In this document: positions 1 to 8,598 of the stretch, one piece after another | How the letters are laid out: each line of letters begins with the position of its first letter | How positions within the stretch are numbered: the stretch's first letter is position 1 | Assembly: GCF_020873915.1 (NCBI RefSeq) | Contig: NZ_JAHWGP010000003.1 | Coordinates: forward strand, 248,001 to 312,000 | Direction of reading: 5' to 3' | Source: Streptomyces sp. DH5 | GTDB taxonomy: Bacteria; Actinomycetota; Actinomycetes; Streptomycetales; Streptomycetaceae | DNA: 64,000 bases | Made by a program: the position numbers and the translations under genes | The notes under the pieces: generated by a model | What the model saw: only the letters and a program-made list of their open reading frames with translations | What the model was told of the DNA's origin: nothing | Database searches by the model: none

Positions 1-186
1 GAGGTCATCATTTCGATGTCCGTCTTCACCCTGCTGTACGCCGTCCTGGCCGTCATCGAGGTCAGGCTTCTCGCCAAGTACGTCAAGGCCGGACCGCCGG
101 AGCTCAGCGAGTCCGACCTCAACCCGCCCACGAAGCTCGGCGGCGACCTCCGTGACGCCGACAAGCCGATGGCCTTCTCGTACTAG
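1..186 (+). CDS. cydA: Cytochrome bd oxidase subunit I, C-terminal end (partial)
   Basis: The left edge opens in frame and reads 61 codons to a TAG. It gives a last hydrophobic segment (SMSVFTLLYAVLAVIEV) followed by a short charged tail ending KPMAFSY. The identification rests on position: it lies 20 bases upstream of a clear cydB in the same direction, where cydA sits in cyd operons. CydA carries the quinol site and the three hemes of the low-oxygen terminal oxidase; none of those residues fall in this fragment. The 5' end and promoter, where a Rex-type redox operator would be expected, are outside the window. Confidence 0.85.
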   Translation, partial: EVIISMSVFTLLYAVLAVIEVRLLAKYVKAGPPELSESDLNPPTKLGGDLRDADKPMAFSY

Positions 187-206
187 GCCGAGGGAGCCCC
201 ACTGTC

Positions 207-1211
207 ATGGAACTGCACAACGTCTGGTTCGTCCTGATCGCCGTCCTGTGGATCGGCTACTTCTTCCTGGAGGGCTTCGACTTCGGAGTCGGCATCCTCA
301 CCCGGCTGCTCGCCCGTGACCGTGCGGAGAAGCGGGTGCTGATCAACACCATCGGCCCCGTCTGGGACGGCAACGAGGTGTGGCTGCTCACGGCCGGCGG
401 CGCGACCTTCGCCGCCTTCCCGGAGTGGTACGCCACCCTCTTCTCCGGTTTCTACCTGCCCCTGCTGCTCATCCTGGTCTGTCTGATCATCCGCGGCGTC
501 GCCTTCGAGTACCGGGCGAAGCGGCCGGAGGAGAACTGGCAGCGCAACTGGGAGACGGCGATCTTCTGGACCTCGCTGCTCCCGGCGTTCCTGTGGGGCG
601 TGGCCTTCGGCAACATCGTGCGCGGTGTGAAGATCGACGCCGACTTCGAGTACGTGGGCACGGTCTCGGACCTGCTCAACCCCTACGCCGTGCTGGGCGG
701 CCTGGTCACCCTGACGCTGTTCACCTTCCACGGCGCGGTGTTCACCGCCCTCAAGACGGTCGGTGAGATCCGCGAACGCGCCCGGACGCTCGCCCAGCGC
801 GTGGGTCTGGTCACCGCCGTACTGGCGCTGGTCTTCCTGCTCTGGACGCAGGCCGACAACGGGGATGCCGCCAGCCTGGTCGCGCTGGCCGTGGCGGTCG
901 GCGCCCTGGTCGCCGCGCTGCTGGCGAACCGGGCGGGGCGTGAGGGATGGTCGTTCGCCCTGTCCGGCGTCACCATCGTGGCCGCCGTGGCGATGCTCTT
1001 CCTGACGCTGTTCCCGAACGTCATGCCCTCCACGCTCGACGCGGACTGGAGCCTGACCGTCACCAACGCCTCCTCCAGCCCTTACACCCTGAAGATCATG
1101 ACCTGGCTCGCGGTGATCGCCACGCCGATGGTGCTGGCCTACCAGGGCTGGACCTACTGGGTGTTCCGCAAGCGCATCGGTACCCAGCACATCGCCGACC
1201 CCGTGCACTGA
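207..1211 (+). CDS. cydB: Cytochrome bd ubiquinol/menaquinol oxidase subunit II
   Basis: A 334-residue polytopic membrane protein with about eight hydrophobic spans. The N-terminal CydB signature is visible: FLEGFDFGVGIL near residues 19-30 and VWDGNEVWLLTAGGA near 51-65. CydB pairs with CydA in the cytoplasmic membrane, oxidising menaquinol and reducing oxygen with high affinity. The ATG at 207 follows an AGGGAG ribosome site at 191-196. It sits 20 bases after the cydA stop and just before cydCD, so the three are one operon. Length is normal for the family. Confidence 0.95.
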   Translation: MELHNVWFVLIAVLWIGYFFLEGFDFGVGILTRLLARDRAEKRVLINTIGPVWDGNEVWLLTAGGATFAAFPEWYATLFSGFYLPLLLILVCLIIRGVAFEYRAKRPEENWQRNWETAIFWTSLLPAFLWGVAFGNIVRGVKIDADFEYVGTVSDLLNPYAVLGGLVTLTLFTFHGAVFTALKTVGEIRERARTLAQRVGLVTAVLALVFLLWTQADNGDAASLVALAVAVGALVAALLANRAGREGWSFALSGVTIVAAVAMLFLTLFPNVMPSTLDADWSLTVTNASSSPYTLKIMTWLAVIATPMVLAYQGWTYWVFRKRIGTQHIADPVH

Positions 1212-1216
1212 GGTGT

Positions 1217-1230
1217 GTTTCACGTGAAAC
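1217..1230. other. parS centromere-like site (ParB binding)
   Basis: Perfect 14-base palindrome GTTTCACGTGAAAC, the known Streptomyces parS consensus. It lies across the cydB-cydCD junction and contains one candidate GTG start of cydCD. ParB nucleates on such sites, which cluster around oriC. Confidence 0.9.
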
Positions 1231-4200
1231 CAATCGATCCGCGACTGCTCCGGTACGCCCGTGCCACCCGGGGCTTCCTGGTGGCGGTCGTCGGCCTCGG
1301 CGTCGTCGGCGCGGTGCTGGTCATCGCCCAGGCCATGCTTGTCGCCGAGATCGTGGTGGGTGCGTTCGAGGACGGCCTGTCCGCCGCTGAACTCGGCACC
1401 CCTCTGCTGCTGCTCGCCGTCGTGGCAGCCGGCCGCGGGCTGGTGGGCTGGCTGACGGAACTGGCCGCACACCGGGCCAGTGCCGCGGCGAAGTCGGAAC
1501 TGCGGGGCCGGCTCCTGGAGCGGGCGACGGCGCTGGGCCCGGACTGGCTGGGCGGACAACGCACCGGATCCCTGGTCGCCCTGGCCACCCGAGGAGTCGA
1601 CGCGCTCGACGGCTACTTCTCGCGTTACCTGCCCCAGCTGGGACTCGCGGTGGTCGTCCCGGTGGCGGTGCTGGCGAGGATCGTCACCGAGGAGTGGGTG
1701 TCGGCGGCGATCATCGTCGGCACCCTGCCGCTCATCCCGGTCTTCATGGTGCTGATCGGCTGGGTCACCCAGTCCCGGATGGACCGCCAGTGGCTGATGC
1801 TGTCCCGGTTGTCCGGACACTTCCTGGACGTCGTCGCCGGGCTGCCCACGCTCAAGGTTTTCGGGCGGGCCAAGGCGCAGGCGGAGTCGATCCGGCGGAT
1901 CACCGGCGACTACCGGCGGGCGACCATGCGGACGCTGCGGATCGCCTTCATCTCCTCGTTCGCGCTGGAACTGCTCGCCACGCTCTCCGTGGCGCTGGTC
2001 GCCGTGACCATCGGTATGCGGCTCGTGTACGGCCACATGGACCTCTACACCGGCCTGCTCATCCTGATCCTGGCGCCGGAGGCGTATCTGCCGCTGCGGC
2101 AGGTCGGCGCCCAGTACCACGCGGCCGCGGAGGGTCTCGGGGCGGCCGAGGAGATCTTCTCCGTGCTGGAGACGCCCCTACCCGCGCCCGGAACGGACAC
2201 GGTCGCCAGGGGCGCCGTCTCCTTCGAGGACGTGACGGTCCGCTATCCGGGCCGGTCCACGGACGCCGTGGCGGACGTGTCCCTCACCGTCGCCCCCGGT
2301 GAGACGGTCGCGCTCGTCGGTCCGAGCGGGGCGGGGAAGTCGACCCTGCTGAACGTGCTGCTGGGGTTCGTCCGCCCCACGGCGGGCACCGTGCGGATCG
2401 GCGGAGCCGACCTCGGCGGACTCGACCTCGCCGAGTGGCACGACCACGTCGCCTGGGTGCCCCAGCGCCCCCACCTGTACGCCGGGACGATCGCCGAGAA
2501 CGTACGACTCGCCCGGCCCGGCGCGGACGACGACGCGGTGCGGCGCGCCCTGAGGGACGCGGGCGCGCTGGAGTTCGTGGGCGCGCTGCCGGAGGGCGCC
2601 GATACCGTGCTGGGTGAGGACGGAGCGGGTCTGTCGGCCGGGCAGCGACAGCGGCTCGCGCTGGCCCGGGCGTTCCTCGCCGACCGGCCTGTTCTCCTGC
2701 TCGACGAGCCGACGGCCGCGCTGGACGGCGCCACCGAGGCCGAGATCGTGGAGACGGTACGGCGGCTGGCGGTCGGCCGGACCGTGCTGCTCGTGGTGCA
2801 CCGGCCGGCTCTGCTGGCCGTCGCGGACCGGGTGGTCCGGATCGCGGAACCGGTCCCCACGGGCGGCCCCGAGGAGTCCGCGGGGCGGGCGGCCGAACCC
2901 GTACCGGCCGTCGACGCCGACCTCGTACCGGGGGGCGGATCCTCCGGACCCGACGACGCGCAACCCGTCCGGGGAGGCATACTCACCCGGGTCCGTGCCC
3001 TGTCCGGCGCACGCCGTGGGCGGATCACCCTCGCGCTGCTGCTGGGCACCCTCGCCCTGGGGAGCGCGGTCGGGCTCATGGCGACGTCCGGGTGGCTCAT
3101 CTCCCGGGCCTCCCAGCAGCCCCCCGTGCTGTATCTGATGGTGGCCGTGACGGCGACCCGGGCCTTCGGCATCGGCCGGGCCGTGTTCCGGTACGCCGAA
3201 CGGCTCGTCTCGCACGACGCCGTCCTGCGCATGCTGGCCGACACCCGGGTCGCGGTGTACCGCCGCCTGGAGCGGCTGGCGCCCGCCGGACTGCGCGGTG
3301 CCCGCCGGGGCGACCTGCTCTCCCGGCTGGTCTCCGACGTGGACGCGCTGCAGGACTACTGGCTGCGCTGGCTGCTGCCGGCCGGCGCGGCCGTCGCGGT
3401 CTCCGCCCTGTCCGTCGGCTTCACCGCATGGCTGCTGCCCGAGGCAGGTGCCGTTCTCGCCGCGGGGCTGCTGGCGGCGGGCGCCGGTGTACCCCTGCTG
3501 ACCGGTGCGGTGGCCCGCAGGGCGGAGCGCAGGCTGGCGCCGGCCCGGGGCGTGCTGGCGACCCGGGTGACCGACCTGCTCACTGGCACCGCCGAGCTGA
3601 CCGTCGCCGGGGCCCTCCCCTCCCGGATCGCCGAGGCACGGCGGGCCGACGCCACGCTCACCCGGATCGACGCCCGCGCCGCCACCGCCACCGCGCTCGG
3701 CGACGGGCTGACCGCGCTGATCTCCGGTCTGACCGTGGCGGCAGCCGCGCTCGTCGGGGCGGGGGCGGTGGCCACCGGCCGGCTGGACGGTGTCGCGCTG
3801 GCCGTCGTGATCCTCACCCCGCTCGCCGCCTTCGAGGCCGTCGCGGGGATGCCGCTCGCCGTGCAGTACCGGCAGAGGGTCCGCCGCAGCGCGGAACGCG
3901 TGTACGAGGTACTGGACGCCCCGCCGCCCGTGCGGGAGCCCGAGACGCCCCGCCAGGCGCCCGTCTCGCCGTTCCCCCTCGTGGTCGAAGGGCTGACCGC
4001 GCGGCACGCCGGGCAGGACCGGGACGCGCTCGCGGGACTGGACCTGACCCTGGAACGGGGCCGTCGCATCGCGGTGGTCGGTCCTTCCGGATCGGGCAAG
4101 ACGACACTCGCTCAGACGCTGTTGCGGTTCCTGGACCCGGCTGCGGGCTCGTACACGCTGGCCGGAGTGGACGCCCGCGCCCTGGACGGTGACGACGTGC

Positions 4201-4760
4201 GGCGGCTGGTCGGACTGTGCGCGCAGGACGCGCACCTCTTCAACAGCTCGATACGGGAGAACCTGCTCCTGGCCAGGAAGAACGCCACCGAGGTCGAACT
4301 GCGCGACGCGCTCGGCCGGGCCCGGCTGCTGGACTGGGCCGACGGCCTGCCCGACGGGCTGGACACGCTCGTCGGTGAGCACGGAGCGCGGCTGTCCGGC
4401 GGGCAGCGGCAGCGGCTGGCACTCGCCCGGGCGCTGCTCGCGGACTTCCCCGTCCTGGTGCTGGACGAGCCGGCGGAGCACCTCGATCTGGCGACCGCCG
4501 ACCGGCTCACCGCCGATCTGCTGGCCGCCACGGAGGGGCGCACCACCCTGCTCATCACCCACCGGCTGGCCGGTCTCGACGCGGTGGACGAGGTCGTCGT
4601 GCTGGAAGCGGGACGCGTGGCGCAGCGTGGTCCGTACACCGAACTCGTATCCCTCGAGGGGCCGTTGCGGACGATGGCCCAGCGGGAGGGGGCGGCGGAA
4701 CTCCTGGTGACGTCACGTCAGGTCAGTGATCCGGCGCCGGGACTCGTCCGCTGTACATGA
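1224..4760 (+). CDS. cydCD: Fused CydD-CydC ABC exporter for cytochrome bd assembly
   Basis: About 1178 residues holding two complete ABC-exporter halves. Half one has a membrane domain, Walker A GPSGAGKST near residue 365, signature LSAGQRQRLALARAF near 470 and Walker B VLLLDEPTA near 490. Half two has Walker A GPSGSGKTT near 952, LSGGQRQRLALARALL near 1056 and VLVLDEPAEHLD near 1076. CydDC exports reduced thiols and is needed for cytochrome bd maturation; in actinobacteria the halves are often fused as here. Two GTG starts are possible: 1215 (GAGG only one base upstream) or 1224 (GAGG ten bases upstream, preferred). The start region overlaps a perfect parS palindrome, so the extra MFHVK of the longer form is probably not translated. 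Confidence 0.93.
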   Translation: MKPIDPRLLRYARATRGFLVAVVGLGVVGAVLVIAQAMLVAEIVVGAFEDGLSAAELGTPLLLLAVVAAGRGLVGWLTELAAHRASAAAKSELRGRLLERATALGPDWLGGQRTGSLVALATRGVDALDGYFSRYLPQLGLAVVVPVAVLARIVTEEWVSAAIIVGTLPLIPVFMVLIGWVTQSRMDRQWLMLSRLSGHFLDVVAGLPTLKVFGRAKAQAESIRRITGDYRRATMRTLRIAFISSFALELLATLSVALVAVTIGMRLVYGHMDLYTGLLILILAPEAYLPLRQVGAQYHAAAEGLGAAEEIFSVLETPLPAPGTDTVARGAVSFEDVTVRYPGRSTDAVADVSLTVAPGETVALVGPSGAGKSTLLNVLLGFVRPTAGTVRIGGADLGGLDLAEWHDHVAWVPQRPHLYAGTIAENVRLARPGADDDAVRRALRDAGALEFVGALPEGADTVLGEDGAGLSAGQRQRLALARAFLADRPVLLLDEPTAALDGATEAEIVETVRRLAVGRTVLLVVHRPALLAVADRVVRIAEPVPTGGPEESAGRAAEPVPAVDADLVPGGGSSGPDDAQPVRGGILTRVRALSGARRGRITLALLLGTLALGSAVGLMATSGWLISRASQQPPVLYLMVAVTATRAFGIGRAVFRYAERLVSHDAVLRMLADTRVAVYRRLERLAPAGLRGARRGDLLSRLVSDVDALQDYWLRWLLPAGAAVAVSALSVGFTAWLLPEAGAVLAAGLLAAGAGVPLLTGAVARRAERRLAPARGVLATRVTDLLTGTAELTVAGALPSRIAEARRADATLTRIDARAATATALGDGLTALISGLTVAAAALVGAGAVATGRLDGVALAVVILTPLAAFEAVAGMPLAVQYRQRVRRSAERVYEVLDAPPPVREPETPRQAPVSPFPLVVEGLTARHAGQDRDALAGLDLTLERGRRIAVVGPSGSGKTTLAQTLLRFLDPAAGSYTLAGVDARALDGDDVRRLVGLCAQDAHLFNSSIRENLLLARKNATEVELRDALGRARLLDWADGLPDGLDTLVGEHGARLSGGQRQRLALARALLADFPVLVLDEPAEHLDLATADRLTADLLAATEGRTTLLITHRLAGLDAVDEVVVLEAGRVAQRGPYTELVSLEGPLRTMAQREGAAELLVTSRQVSDPAPGLVRCT

Positions 4761-4886
4761 CAGGACGTCACCCCTGTTCCTGGATACCCCTGTTCGGTGG
4801 TATTGGTGGTCCGTCCGGGGGCAGTGCTCCCCCAAGTGCACGACGTGAGCGGGCCCGGGCGTGCGGGCGGGGCCAGGATCGCAGTC

Positions 4887-5945
4887 ATGCGCCTCACCCG
4901 CCGCCATCCGCTGCTCGTCGCCGTGCCGCTGTGCGCGCTCGCCGTGCTCGCCGCCCGGCCCGCCGACGGCGGCGGCCCTCCCACCCCCGGCCATGGTTCG
5001 GTCCCCGGTGTCAGCGCGGAGGTGGCACGGCTGTACGAGGAGGCGGCCACGGCGACCGAGCGGTACGAGGCCGGTCTCCGTGAGGCGGACCGGCAGCGGG
5101 CCAGGGCACACGAACTCGAGCGGCGGCTCGACCGGGAGCGGCGGGAGACGGCCGGGCTGCGGGAGGAGCTGGGCCGGATCGCCAGCTCCCAGTACCGGGA
5201 CGGCGGCGGGCTGCCGCTCACCGCGCACATGCTGCTCGCCGACGACCCGGAGGAGCTGATGCGTGGTCAGCGCGTGGTGCAGAAGGCGGAGACGGCGCTG
5301 GACCGGGCGATCGACAGGAGCGAGCGGGCCGAGGCCCGGCTCGCCCGCGACGAGGCCGGGGCCGCGGCGGCGTGGCGGAAGCTGGAGAAGCGGAACACCG
5401 AACTCGCCGCTCTGCGGAAGGACATCGCGGCGAAGCTCGAATCGGCGCGGTGGAAGCTCCAGGGGCAGGCCGACGCCTCTGTCGCGGCCGGTTCCTGCCG
5501 CGGCGCGGTCCGGCTGGACCAGCCCAAGACGCGCTTCACCACCCGCTGGGTGGCGCCGGTGGAGACGTACCAACTGTCCGCGTCCTACGGCAGCGGAGGC
5601 GCACGGTGGGCGAACCGGCACACGGGGCAGGACTTCGCGGTGCCGATCGGCACACCGGTGCGGGCCGTGGGGGCGGGCAGAGTGGTGAAGGTGTCCTGTG
5701 GAGGGGCCTTCGGTGTCGAGATCGTGGTCCAGCACGAGGGCGGGTACTACACCCAGTACGCCCATCTCGCCGCCGTCGCCGTCGACCAGGGCGACCGGGT
5801 CACGCCCGGTCAGTGGATCGGCCAGTCCGGCACCAGCGGCAACTCCACGGGACCGCACCTGCACTTCGAGGTGCGCGTCACGCCCGAGCTGGGGTCGGCG
5901 GTGAACCCCGTGTCGTGGCTGGCCCGGCACGGGGTGTCGCTGTGA
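4887..5945 (+). CDS. Secreted M23 family metallopeptidase with coiled-coil N-domain
   Basis: About 352 residues. An N-terminal signal peptide (MRLTRRHPLLVAVPLCALAVLAA) is followed by a long charged, heptad-like helical region (about residues 45-165) and a C-terminal lysostaphin/LytM domain. Zinc ligands are visible as HTGQD near residue 245 and HLHF near 324. The family cleaves peptidoglycan cross-bridges or stem peptides; coiled-coil M23 proteins often act with cell-division or wall-remodelling partners. The ATG at 4887 was chosen over the upstream in-frame GTG at 4797 because it starts the signal peptide. The stop lies 4 bases from the convergent HAD gene stop. Confidence 0.88.
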   Translation: MRLTRRHPLLVAVPLCALAVLAARPADGGGPPTPGHGSVPGVSAEVARLYEEAATATERYEAGLREADRQRARAHELERRLDRERRETAGLREELGRIASSQYRDGGGLPLTAHMLLADDPEELMRGQRVVQKAETALDRAIDRSERAEARLARDEAGAAAAWRKLEKRNTELAALRKDIAAKLESARWKLQGQADASVAAGSCRGAVRLDQPKTRFTTRWVAPVETYQLSASYGSGGARWANRHTGQDFAVPIGTPVRAVGAGRVVKVSCGGAFGVEIVVQHEGGYYTQYAHLAAVAVDQGDRVTPGQWIGQSGTSGNSTGPHLHFEVRVTPELGSAVNPVSWLARHGVSL

Positions 5946-5949
5946 GCGG

Positions 5950-6837
5950 CTACAGCCGCCCGTCCAGCAGCCGCTCGATCACCACGGCCACCCCGTCGTC
6001 GTTGTTGGCGACGGTGTGACCCGATGCGGCGGCGATGACGTCCGGGTGTGCGTTGCCCATCGCGTAGGAACGGCCCGCCCAGCTCAGCATCTCGACGTCG
6101 TTCGGCATGTCCCCGAAGGCGATGACCTCCTCGTGCGAGATGCCCCGCTCGGCGCAGCACAGGGCGAGCGTGCTCGCCTTGGACACCTCGGGCCCGCTGA
6201 TCTCCAGCAGCGCGCTGGGGCTGGAGCGGGTGACGTTGGCGCGGTCGCCGATGGCGAGGCGGGCGAGGGTGAGGAAGGCGTCGGGATCGAGTGCGGGGTG
6301 GTGGGCGAGGATCTTGAGCACCGGCTCGCCGGCGGTGTGGGACTCGGGATGCAGCAGGTCCTCGGCGGGTGCGAGGGCGTCCGGGACCTCCATGTGCAGC
6401 TTCGGGTAGGCGGGCTCCTGGTGGAAGCCGTAGGTCTGCTCGACGGCGTACACGGTGCCGGGGGCGGCGTCGCGCAGCAACTGCACCGCGTCCAGCGCGT
6501 TCTTGCGGGGCAGCTCCCGCACCTTCACGAAGCGGTGCGCGCCGGGGCCGCCGTGCAGGTCGACGACGGCGGCGCCGTTGCCGCAGATGGCCAGGCCATG
6601 GCCGTGGACGTGGTCGCTGACCACGTCCATCCAGCGGGCCGGCCGGCCGGTGACGAAGAAGACCTCGATGCCGGCCTCCTCGGCGGCGGCCAGCGCGGCG
6701 ACGGTGCGCGGGGACACCGACTTGTCGTCACGCAGCAGTGTGCCGTCGAGGTCGGTGGCGATGAGCCGCGGCGGAGCGGCGGCTGCCGGGGGCTCGGGCT
6801 GTCGGGTCGCTGAGATCACCCGGCCATTGTCGCGCAT
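5950..6837 (-). CDS. HAD-superfamily Cof-type hydrolase
   Basis: About 295 residues from the ATG at 6837; a GTG at 6819 would give a shorter form. Motif I DLDGTLL is near residues 29-35, motif II (FFVTGR) near 60, and motif III GDMPNDVEML is in the C-terminal third, which fits the Cof/IIB branch with a C2 cap. These enzymes dephosphorylate sugar phosphates, nucleotides or flavin precursors; the substrate cannot be read from sequence. A paralogue with the same motifs lies at 14537-15340. It converges with the M23 gene, leaving no room for a conventional terminator. Confidence 0.88.
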   Translation of the reverse strand: MRDNGRVISATRQPEPPAAAAPPRLIATDLDGTLLRDDKSVSPRTVAALAAAEEAGIEVFFVTGRPARWMDVVSDHVHGHGLAICGNGAAVVDLHGGPGAHRFVKVRELPRKNALDAVQLLRDAAPGTVYAVEQTYGFHQEPAYPKLHMEVPDALAPAEDLLHPESHTAGEPVLKILAHHPALDPDAFLTLARLAIGDRANVTRSSPSALLEISGPEVSKASTLALCCAERGISHEEVIAFGDMPNDVEMLSWAGRSYAMGNAHPDVIAAASGHTVANNDDGVAVVIERLLDGRL

Positions 6838-6921
6838 ATGCCCGCACGACCGTGCGGGACCGTGCACATCTGAGTGGTTACCGTCGTCACAGGGCGACCT
6901 CGGGTTGCGGCGCCGGAGCGG

Positions 6922-7824
6922 TCAGCGCAGTTGGGCCGGGGCCTCCATGGCGATCCGCTCGAACACCTTCTGGTCCACGGCGAAGTCCGAGTCGGGGATC
7001 GGCCAGTGGATCACGATCTCGGTGAATCCGAGTTCGGCATGGCGTCCCGCGAAGTCGACGAAGGCGTTCAGGGACTCCAGCGGTCGGCTCCGGTCGGGGG
7101 TGAATCCGGTGAGCAGGATCTTGTCCAGCTCGGTCACGTCCCGGCCGAGCTCGGCGCAGGCGTCGGCCAGCTTCTCCGCCTGGCCGCGAATGGCCTGAAC
7201 CGACTGCTCGGGCGTGCCGTTCTCGAACAGCCGGGGGTCGCCCGTGGTCACCCATGCCTGCCCGTGACGGGCCGCGAGCCGCATCCCGCGCGGACCGGTC
7301 GCCGCCACTGCGAACGGCAGCCGGGGCCGCTGCACGCAGCCCGGGATGTTCCGTGCCTCGTGCGCCGCGTAGAAATCACCCTCGTACGACACCGAGTCCT
7401 CGCAGAGAAGCCGGTCGAGCAGCGGGACGAACTCGGCGAAGCGGTCGGCGCGCTCGCGCGGGGTCCACGGCTCCTGGCCCAGCGCGGTGGCATCGAAGCC
7501 GGTGCCACCCGCTCCTATGCCGAGCGTGACGCGCCCGCCGGAGATGTCGTCCAGGGTGACGAGCTCCTTGGCCAGGGTGACCGGGTGCCGGAAGTTCGGA
7601 GAGGTCACCAGGGTGCCCAGCCGCATCCGGTCGGTGACCGCCGCGGCGGCGGTGAGGGTGGGGACGGCGCCGAACCACGGACCGTCCCGGAAGCTGCGCC
7701 AGGAGAGGTGGTCATAGGTGTAGCCCGTATGGAAGCCGAGCTCCTCGGCGCGCGTCCACGCGGCGCTACTGCCCTCGTGCCAGCGGCGGTAGGGAAGGAT
7801 CACTGTGCTCAGGCGCAGACTCAT
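6922..7824 (-). CDS. LLM-class F420-dependent oxidoreductase
   Basis: A 300-residue luciferase-like (TIM-barrel) protein. Typical features are the early strand ending in a WTRAEELGF helix, YDHLSWRS near residue 43, the [32 protein letters not shown]-type block around 75-110, and a C-terminal Q-rich helix. In actinobacteria this family uses reduced F420 rather than FMN; the substrate is unknown. The ATG at 7824 follows GGTGG at a good distance; an upstream in-frame extension to 7947 reads through a parS site and is not believed. Confidence 0.88.
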   Translation of the reverse strand: MSLRLSTVILPYRRWHEGSSAAWTRAEELGFHTGYTYDHLSWRSFRDGPWFGAVPTLTAAAAVTDRMRLGTLVTSPNFRHPVTLAKELVTLDDISGGRVTLGIGAGGTGFDATALGQEPWTPRERADRFAEFVPLLDRLLCEDSVSYEGDFYAAHEARNIPGCVQRPRLPFAVAATGPRGMRLAARHGQAWVTTGDPRLFENGTPEQSVQAIRGQAEKLADACAELGRDVTELDKILLTGFTPDRSRPLESLNAFVDFAGRHAELGFTEIVIHWPIPDSDFAVDQKVFERIAMEAPAQLR

Positions 7825-7850
7825 GCCACCGAGCCTATGTGTCCCCACAC

Positions 7851-7864
7851 GTTTCACGTGAAAC
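7851..7864. other. parS centromere-like site
   Basis: GTTTCACGTGAAAC, extended to a perfect 18-base palindrome at 7849-7866. It lies in the gap between kptA (stop at 7904) and the start of the F420 oxidoreductase (7824), about 27 bases upstream of the latter. Confidence 0.92.
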
Positions 7865-7903
7865 GTCGGCCCACGCGCGTCCCCGCAGGCGGGAGGCGCG
7901 CTC

Positions 7904-8452
7904 TCAGTGGCCGACGGGGAAACGCAGGTACCGGATCGGTACGGCACCGGTCAGCCACACGCCGTTCTCACTCAGGTGGAAGACATGGCCGTCCCGGTGC
8001 ATCGCGCCCGCGTCCACGGACAGCACGACCGGCCGACCCCTGCGGGCGCCCACCCGGGTCGCCGTCTCGCGGTCGGCGGAGAGGTGCACGGCGTGCCGGT
8101 CCATGGGGCGCAGCCCTTCGGTCCGGATCGCCTCCAGATTCCGGGCGACCGTGCCGTGGTACAGGTACGGCGGCGGAGTGGCCGCGGGCAGCCCCAGATC
8201 GACCTCGACGGTGTGTCCCTGGCTGGCGCGGATCCGGGTGCCCTCCACAGCGAAGCGCCGCTTGTCGTTGGTGGCGACGACGCGGTCCAGTTCCGCCCGG
8301 GTGAACCGGAACCCGTGCGCGGACGCCGCGGCGATCAGTGCCTCGATCTCGACCCAGCCGCCGTCGTCGAGCGAGAGTCCGATCCGCTCCGGCTGGTGCC
8401 GCAGGTGTCTGGAGAGGTACTTGGACACCTTGACGGTGCGTCTTTCGTCCAT
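7904..8452 (-). CDS. kptA: RNA 2'-phosphotransferase (Tpt1/KptA)
   Basis: About 182 residues with the family hallmarks: [13 protein letters not shown] at the N-terminus, the HG of YLYHGT in the middle, and HLS near HAVHLSAD. KptA/Tpt1 transfers a 2'-phosphate from RNA to NAD+; in bacteria the physiological substrate is uncertain and may include damaged RNA ends or ADP-ribosylation chemistry. The start is ambiguous because a short repeat (CTGAGCAGATG) puts ATGs at 8467 and 8452. The shorter form begins [11 protein letters not shown], which matches the usual family start. Confidence 0.92.
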   Translation of the reverse strand: MDERRTVKVSKYLSRHLRHQPERIGLSLDDGGWVEIEALIAAASAHGFRFTRAELDRVVATNDKRRFAVEGTRIRASQGHTVEVDLGLPAATPPPYLYHGTVARNLEAIRTEGLRPMDRHAVHLSADRETATRVGARRGRPVVLSVDAGAMHRDGHVFHLSENGVWLTGAVPIRYLRFPVGH

Positions 8453-8523
8453 CTGCTCAGGGTGCATCTGCTCAGAGTGCCGGGAGAGACGCGCATCACG
8501 CGATCGATTTCGCTGGGAGGGTT

Positions 8524-8578
8524 TGGTCCACAGCCAAGTGCGTTTATCCACAGAGGACTTGGTGTTCGTTGTGGACAA
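8524..8578. promoter_or_regulatory. Cluster of three DnaA boxes
   Basis: In the 146-base gap between kptA and the hydrolase-SDR gene are TGGTCCACA (8524-8532, one mismatch), TTATCCACA (8544-8552) and TTGTCCACA on the minus strand (8570-8578, exact Streptomyces consensus). Three boxes in 55 bases is far above chance in such GC-rich DNA. Confidence 0.75.
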
Positions 8579-8598
8579 CGGGTCCGCTCCCGGGCGTC

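Noticed and set aside
1215-1223. MFHVK start of cydCD and similar FHVK protein segments
   Set aside because: The codons are the parS palindrome; the GTG at 1224 has better ribosome-site spacing.
183-4562. Long minus-strand open frames opposite cydB and cydCD (645 and 794 codons)
   Set aside because: Antisense shadows of high-GC genes; compositions rich in Arg/Gln/Asp/Gly with no motifs, while the plus strand has full cyd motifs.
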